From Flavobacterium pectinovorum (lineage in GTDB: Bacteria; Bacteroidota; Bacteroidia; Flavobacteriales; Flavobacteriaceae), in NCBI RefSeq assembly GCF_006438875.1, contig NZ_RCZH01000018.1:62001-126000 (forward strand): a stretch of DNA of 64,000 nt, read 5' to 3'. Shown here piece by piece: positions 60,012 through 64,000 of this stretch. The position numbers and the translations under genes were made by a program. The notes beneath the pieces were generated by a model. That model was not told the origin of the DNA. It saw only the letters and a program-made list of their open reading frames with translations, and searched no databases. Numbering within the stretch: position 1 is the first letter of the stretch; each line of letters opens with the position of its first letter.

Positions 60012-62588
60012 TTACTTGACAGGTATCAGTTTAAATTTAATGTTGTCAATCAAAGTGCCTTCGGTACTTCTTAAAATTTTAAATTCAAATGAAGTTGAAT
60101 CAGTTGTTAATCCCATTTTTTCTAGCTTCATGGTATTAATTTTTGCTTTATAATTACCCGGTAATAATCCCAAATAAGAAAAATATCCATCAGCCTCAGA
60201 AGTTATTTCTGCAATATTTTTAGATTTATCATTATAAATAGTGATAACGATACCTGCAATACCTTTTTCGTCTTGATTATCCACTACAAAGACACGTCCC
60301 CCCACTTCTCCAAATACTGATACAGGTACTTCAATATTTTTTACAAAATTAGGTTCTACAACAACTGTATAGTTCTTTTTAACCAGGCTCCAGGCTACCC
60401 GTTCAAATCCGGAAGGATCCAATTCTATGTTTAAATTTCCATATGCTTCAAGATCTTTTATAAGTATGGAGCCATCTTTGGCTGATCGTTCTGTTCGTCC
60501 TGCATTTACTATTACTTTTAAACCTTGTACATTCGGCTCATCATTGTCTCTCCTCATATTACCGTTCATATCCAGATATGGAATCAATAGAACTGCTCCT
60601 TTGCCTATGCTGGTATAATTATTAAAATCTGTAATACCTGATCTGCCATCATGTATCAAGCTTCCGTTAATACTTTGCAGTGTTCGGTAAACATCGTTGG
60701 TTTTACGCATAGAGAATCGCGTCTGGGCAAAAGCAAAATCATAACGAAGGCCAAATTCAACGTAGCTAATCTCACTAATGAAATTTTTTTCATAAGAAAG
60801 ATTTACATATCCATTTATGAAAATTCTTTTTTCTAATTCTGTTTTTATAGTCATCACCTTTTTACTGCTATACTCATACTGGAGCTGCTGTGTAATGAGC
60901 ATATTTCTAAAAGATCTTATGCCAACAGCGTAATTAGTGTAAAGGTAACAGGCTTTGTTTGGAAAAAAAAGTCCAAAAGTATTGGCACTGGCATTAACAT
61001 TCCCTACAACAGTTGAAAGCATCCATTCTGTAGCACTATAATGTGTATTTTCTAAACGAATATCCTGCCATGACAAACGGGTATAAGCAGCATAATGACG
61101 CCCTCTGAAGGGAAAAGAAAGAATTGCTTTGTGGTCTTCTATAAAGGTATTATTGATAGCTGTTTGTCCTCTTTTGTACCAGTAGTTGTACATCTCAAAT
61201 TGTAGGCCTGATGCTAAATTATAACTCAATACTGCCTTGGACCTCACATTATAATCATACTCACCGGAGATTAGTAAATTTGGAAACAACCTAAAAGAAG
61301 TATTTACATAAGGGATTTCTGTTCCCGAAGTTATAGAAGACAGGTATTCAAACCCAGCTCCTACAGTAATATTTTTGTTAAATCCGTAATTACTGCTAAA
61401 TCGCCCAAATCGGGTATTTTGTCCATCTTCAACAATACCTGCGCTGACTGTATATTCAAATTCTCCTTTCGGCAAAAAATTAAATGGAATATTTATATTT
61501 TCTTCGGTTGAGCGTTCTTCTCCAAACGGACCGTAGAATCGTAACTTGACAGCAGTATTTCCATAGACGAGAGGTACTTTAAAAGTATAAAAACCAGCCG
61601 CATCAGCTTTAATGTAATTAATAAGTACACCGTTAACGTACAATTCTACAGTCCAGTTTGGTTCTGTATAATTATTTATGGTATACGTCCCAAACGAGCG
61701 TCGGTAGATTGTAGGGGCATTAGTTACCTGCACACCAACTATAGGGGCATAAATAGACGAGATAGACTGCCCTCTTATATTTCCAGCTAAAAACTGTTTG
61801 GCAAAAGTCTGGTCATTATCTACATACCGCCACAAGAAATACTGTTGGCGATTGGAAAAAGAGATATTACTTTGGTAATTTAGGATCACATTTGTTTCGC
61901 CACCAGCTACTATACCGCCAACACCCAGACTTGCTCTGGTATCTGTAGGAGTTTCATTATTTCCAGCCGAAGTAACAAATGAATAGTCTGCTGTCCCAAA
62001 ATAAAAGGATGGGTTTTTACGCCCCACAAATACATCTGTTTTAAAAACACCTTGCAATTTGTTTAGGTTATTTCTCATTTGTTCCAGTCTCATTTCACGC
62101 ATTACAGGTAGTTCTAAGTCTGTACTAATAACTACCGAAAGACTACGAAAATTGAAGAGGCAATTCAACCCAAAAATCTCATAAAAATAATCTGAACGTA
62201 AATAAAGGTTAGTTGTAGTTCTAATCAGACTATTGGGTTTCAGATCAAAATTCTTTCCCTGATAAACAATACGATTATTAGGTACATCAAATAAAAATGC
62301 TGAATTTGGATGGATAAATGTTCCACTTAGAGCATCCAAATTCCTTGAAACTATATTTATCTTTAAAAAATCAAAGAGATCAACCACAGGTATATAAGCA
62401 ATTTCATTATATATAAGAGTCGGCATTTCTGCTGTACCAACACGCTGAATATTGAATGATACTGAAATTTCATCATAGTCAGTTATGGTTTGGGCTTTAC
62501 ATGTCATACCCGATCCTGCCATTATAATCCATAAAATGGTAATCTTAGCCCAAAAGCATCTATGTAAACTAACGTTGACTGTTTGCAT
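60012..62588 (-). CDS. Usher-like outer-membrane protein
   Basis: The 858-residue protein has a signal peptide (cleavage near MTCKAQ) and an N-terminal periplasmic domain (about 40-160). A long region of barrel strands follows (about 190-650), with FGTYTINNYTEPNWTVELYV, NGVLINYIKADAAGFYTFKV, PLVYGNTAVKLRFYGPFGEE and many aromatic-rich strands. The C-terminal region has LIPYLDMNGNMRRDNDEPNV and a carboxypeptidase-regulatory-like domain (GVFGEVGGRVFVV, GYFSYLGLLPGNYKAKI). The SFGTYTI..YxxPNWxVELYVNG block and overall plan fit fimbrial usher-type proteins (FimD/PapC-like, alternative clade). It lies 3 bases after a DUF4402 gene. A chaperone gene is not seen. Confidence 0.6.
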   Translation of the reverse strand: MQTVNVSLHRCFWAKITILWIIMAGSGMTCKAQTITDYDEISVSFNIQRVGTAEMPTLIYNEIAYIPVVDLFDFLKINIVSRNLDALSGTFIHPNSAFLFDVPNNRIVYQGKNFDLKPNSLIRTTTNLYLRSDYFYEIFGLNCLFNFRSLSVVISTDLELPVMREMRLEQMRNNLNKLQGVFKTDVFVGRKNPSFYFGTADYSFVTSAGNNETPTDTRASLGVGGIVAGGETNVILNYQSNISFSNRQQYFLWRYVDNDQTFAKQFLAGNIRGQSISSIYAPIVGVQVTNAPTIYRRSFGTYTINNYTEPNWTVELYVNGVLINYIKADAAGFYTFKVPLVYGNTAVKLRFYGPFGEERSTEENINIPFNFLPKGEFEYTVSAGIVEDGQNTRFGRFSSNYGFNKNITVGAGFEYLSSITSGTEIPYVNTSFRLFPNLLISGEYDYNVRSKAVLSYNLASGLQFEMYNYWYKRGQTAINNTFIEDHKAILSFPFRGRHYAAYTRLSWQDIRLENTHYSATEWMLSTVVGNVNASANTFGLFFPNKACYLYTNYAVGIRSFRNMLITQQLQYEYSSKKVMTIKTELEKRIFINGYVNLSYEKNFISEISYVEFGLRYDFAFAQTRFSMRKTNDVYRTLQSINGSLIHDGRSGITDFNNYTSIGKGAVLLIPYLDMNGNMRRDNDEPNVQGLKVIVNAGRTERSAKDGSILIKDLEAYGNLNIELDPSGFERVAWSLVKKNYTVVVEPNFVKNIEVPVSVFGEVGGRVFVVDNQDEKGIAGIVITIYNDKSKNIAEITSEADGYFSYLGLLPGNYKAKINTMKLEKMGLTTDSTSFEFKILRSTEGTLIDNIKFKLIPVK

Positions 62589-62591
62589 TGA

Positions 62592-63125
62592 TTAGGGCTG
62601 AATAAATGTTACAGAAAAGGTACCGTTATAATTTCCCGGAGGGTTGACTAACGGATTACCTATGGTTAATGTGCCTCCTACTCTAATGAGGGTTCGTGAA
62701 GGAGAAGTGGCAGTAGCAATAAATGGGCTTGATGGGTCGGCATTACCTATACTTAAAACGATTGTTCCTCCATTGCTTCCGGTAAGAGTAACATCCGGTC
62801 CATTTACAATGGTAACCAATGTACCTGGCTCAGCGTCTACTTCAAATATTGCGGGAGAAAAAGAAAAACCCTGACTGGTTTGTATTATGCTGCCAGTTGT
62901 TGATCTTGATCCGTTTGGATAAACAATCACTGTACCTCCTGTACCTCCCTGATAAAAAGCTCCAAAATTCAATCCTTGTGCCGGATTTACATATATAATT
63001 ACAGGTCTGGGAGGATTCTCCGGACCTTGGGCATTGGCTAAAAAACTCACAAGAAAAAAGGTGATAGAAAAAACAATCGCTGCGGATATTTTTCCATTAA
63101 AAGAATATTTTATTTTATTTTCCAT
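62592..63125 (-). CDS. DUF4402 fimbrial-subunit-like protein
   Basis: The 177-residue protein has a signal peptide (cleavage near SFLANAQ) and one DUF4402 domain: LNFGAFYQGGTGGTVIVYPN near the start, then a Ser/Thr/Gly-rich beta region (PGTLVTIVNGPDVTLTGSNG), VGGTLTIGNPLVNPPGNYNG and TFSVTFIQP at the end. DUF4402 proteins resemble pilin-like subunits of chaperone-usher systems. Here the gene is followed after 3 bases by the usher-like gene and preceded by a T9SS protein, so it may be the surface subunit. Confidence 0.8.
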   Translation of the reverse strand: MENKIKYSFNGKISAAIVFSITFFLVSFLANAQGPENPPRPVIIYVNPAQGLNFGAFYQGGTGGTVIVYPNGSRSTTGSIIQTSQGFSFSPAIFEVDAEPGTLVTIVNGPDVTLTGSNGGTIVLSIGNADPSSPFIATATSPSRTLIRVGGTLTIGNPLVNPPGNYNGTFSVTFIQP

Positions 63126-63162
63126 CTTACGTCATTTTGATAATCATTCCAGCTATCATCGT

Positions 63163-64000
63163 TTATCTCTCAGTAGTGATTATTTTAACGGTATGCTTAC
63201 TGCTTGAAGTAATAAAACTAACTAAGTACATTAAATTTGAGGTTAGCTGCTCGAGCTTATATTCCCCGTTCCCGCTTATTGATGTACTTGAGATTTGCTG
63301 ACCTAGAATATTGTGAATGAGTAATGTACCAGACTGCTCATTTACCAGCTTAATTTTAATAAACATATCCACACCTGACCCATAGGCCATAAAAATGTTA
63401 TCATTATTTTCAATAACGCCATCTGCAGCTGTGAAAAGCAAAAAGAAACGATTTTCTATAATTCCTTTTTTCAGATTTATGGTATAGACAGGATCTTTCT
63501 GCAAATCCTGGTTGATACCCCTTTGAGTATCTCTTAAATAGATATGAAGATTTACAGGTAGGTTTTCAAGATCCCGAAGATTAAAACTTATTGTACCATC
63601 TCGTTCCGTTTTTATTCCAAGAGGAATTACTGTTGCAGTATCCATTCCGGAAAGTCCATTGATTACTAATTTTGATTTATCGGCTGCTATGGAGTATAAA
63701 TTGGGCAGCTGATCATCTATATTCATCAGTTTTATAGCATCATAACTCTTGTCAAAATTGGGAGTTGCCTCATTAGCCGAATAAACAACCAATGGGTCGG
63801 CTAACTGGCTATGATCTGAAAAATTGGCGCTCATTCTAATCAGAATTCTATCAGAATCAGACCGAGCAGTACGCATCGTCGATTTATGAAAGATTGGTGA
63901 AAGATCATTTATTCGTGTAGTATTATTGATGCCAAGAGTTGCGATAACAGGATAAACTCCATCACTAACGTGGACAAAGAAACCTTGCATAGAAGCAATA
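63163..64000 (-). CDS. T9SS-exported protein, C-terminal part
   Basis: The frame is open to the window edge (IASMQGFFVHVSDG), so the start at 63990 is not the real one. About 279 residues are visible. The segment MQGFFVHVSDGVYPVIATLG, the beta-sandwich region with RILIRMSANFSD and the C-terminal SGTLLIHNILGQQISSTSIS ... LVSFITSSSKHTVKIITTER fit a large Flavobacterium surface protein with a type A-like T9SS sorting domain. It is 37 bases upstream of the DUF4402 gene, in the same direction, so the three may form one operon. Confidence 0.75.
   Translation of the reverse strand, partial: IASMQGFFVHVSDGVYPVIATLGINNTTRINDLSPIFHKSTMRTARSDSDRILIRMSANFSDHSQLADPLVVYSANEATPNFDKSYDAIKLMNIDDQLPNLYSIAADKSKLVINGLSGMDTATVIPLGIKTERDGTISFNLRDLENLPVNLHIYLRDTQRGINQDLQKDPVYTINLKKGIIENRFFLLFTAADGVIENNDNIFMAYGSGVDMFIKIKLVNEQSGTLLIHNILGQQISSTSISGNGEYKLEQLTSNLMYLVSFITSSSKHTVKIITTER

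Overview
The window looks like a chromosome segment of a soil or freshwater Flavobacterium (Bacteroidota). The DNA is AT-rich and its genes lack clear Shine-Dalgarno sites. Where a promoter can be seen it has the Bacteroidota TAnnTTTG form. Large exported proteins carry type IX secretion (T9SS) sorting tails, and many genes belong to Bacteroidota-typical families (DUF6377, DUF3667, DUF2490, PorT-like barrels, GH3 pairs). No rRNA, tRNA or CRISPR array was recognised.

Layout. 1-7.3 kb: the 3' end of a Kup potassium transporter and a receiver-only remnant of an NtrC-type regulator. A minus-strand operon follows, with a TolC/HlyD/MFS tripartite efflux pump, a potassium channel and a truncated AI-2E-family gene. 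The two truncated genes end on the two arms of one short inverted-repeat element. A channel-like protein whose selectivity filter is lost is divergent from the pump. 7.35-25 kb: a long minus-strand gene series reading from a TolB-like/TPR regulator through a SphA-like porin, a large exported arylsulfatase and about a dozen outer-membrane, periplasmic and inner-membrane proteins. It ends in a barrel gene broken by an IS6-family remnant. 25-31.2 kb: a decayed mobile region with dispersed repeats, strong hairpin terminators, IS6 and serine-recombinase remnants and an AraC stub. Small genes (GNAT, response regulator, ECF sigma with membrane partner) lie among them. 31.7-42 kb: a carbohydrate locus with a DeoR regulator, VOC protein, MFS transporter, acyltransferase, two GH3 beta-glucosidases and a DUF6377 sensor-regulator. 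A nearly identical 26-bp operator-like sequence lies upstream of the MFS and DUF6377 genes. 42.5-50.7 kb: a second repeat-rich region with an exported HAD phosphatase, small genes, a response regulator, a CheB pseudogene cut by IS6, a DUF1254/DUF1214 pseudogene, an intact stand-alone CheB and an IS3 remnant. 50.7-64 kb: cell-surface genes, namely a 2514-residue T9SS protein with a small partner, a DHp-only kinase fragment, and a usher-like outer-membrane protein next to a DUF4402 subunit gene and a further T9SS protein.

How they work together (inference). The sulfatase series looks like an export, uptake and desulfation locus for an unknown organosulfate. The GH3 locus would hydrolyse beta-glucosides, with uptake by the MFS protein under DeoR and/or DUF6377 control. 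The last region builds surface structures. The two most likely undescribed systems are the sulfatase/outer-membrane gene series and the usher-DUF4402-T9SS cluster. The family of terminator-linked repeats, one copy of which adjoins a serine-recombinase relic, also deserves attention.
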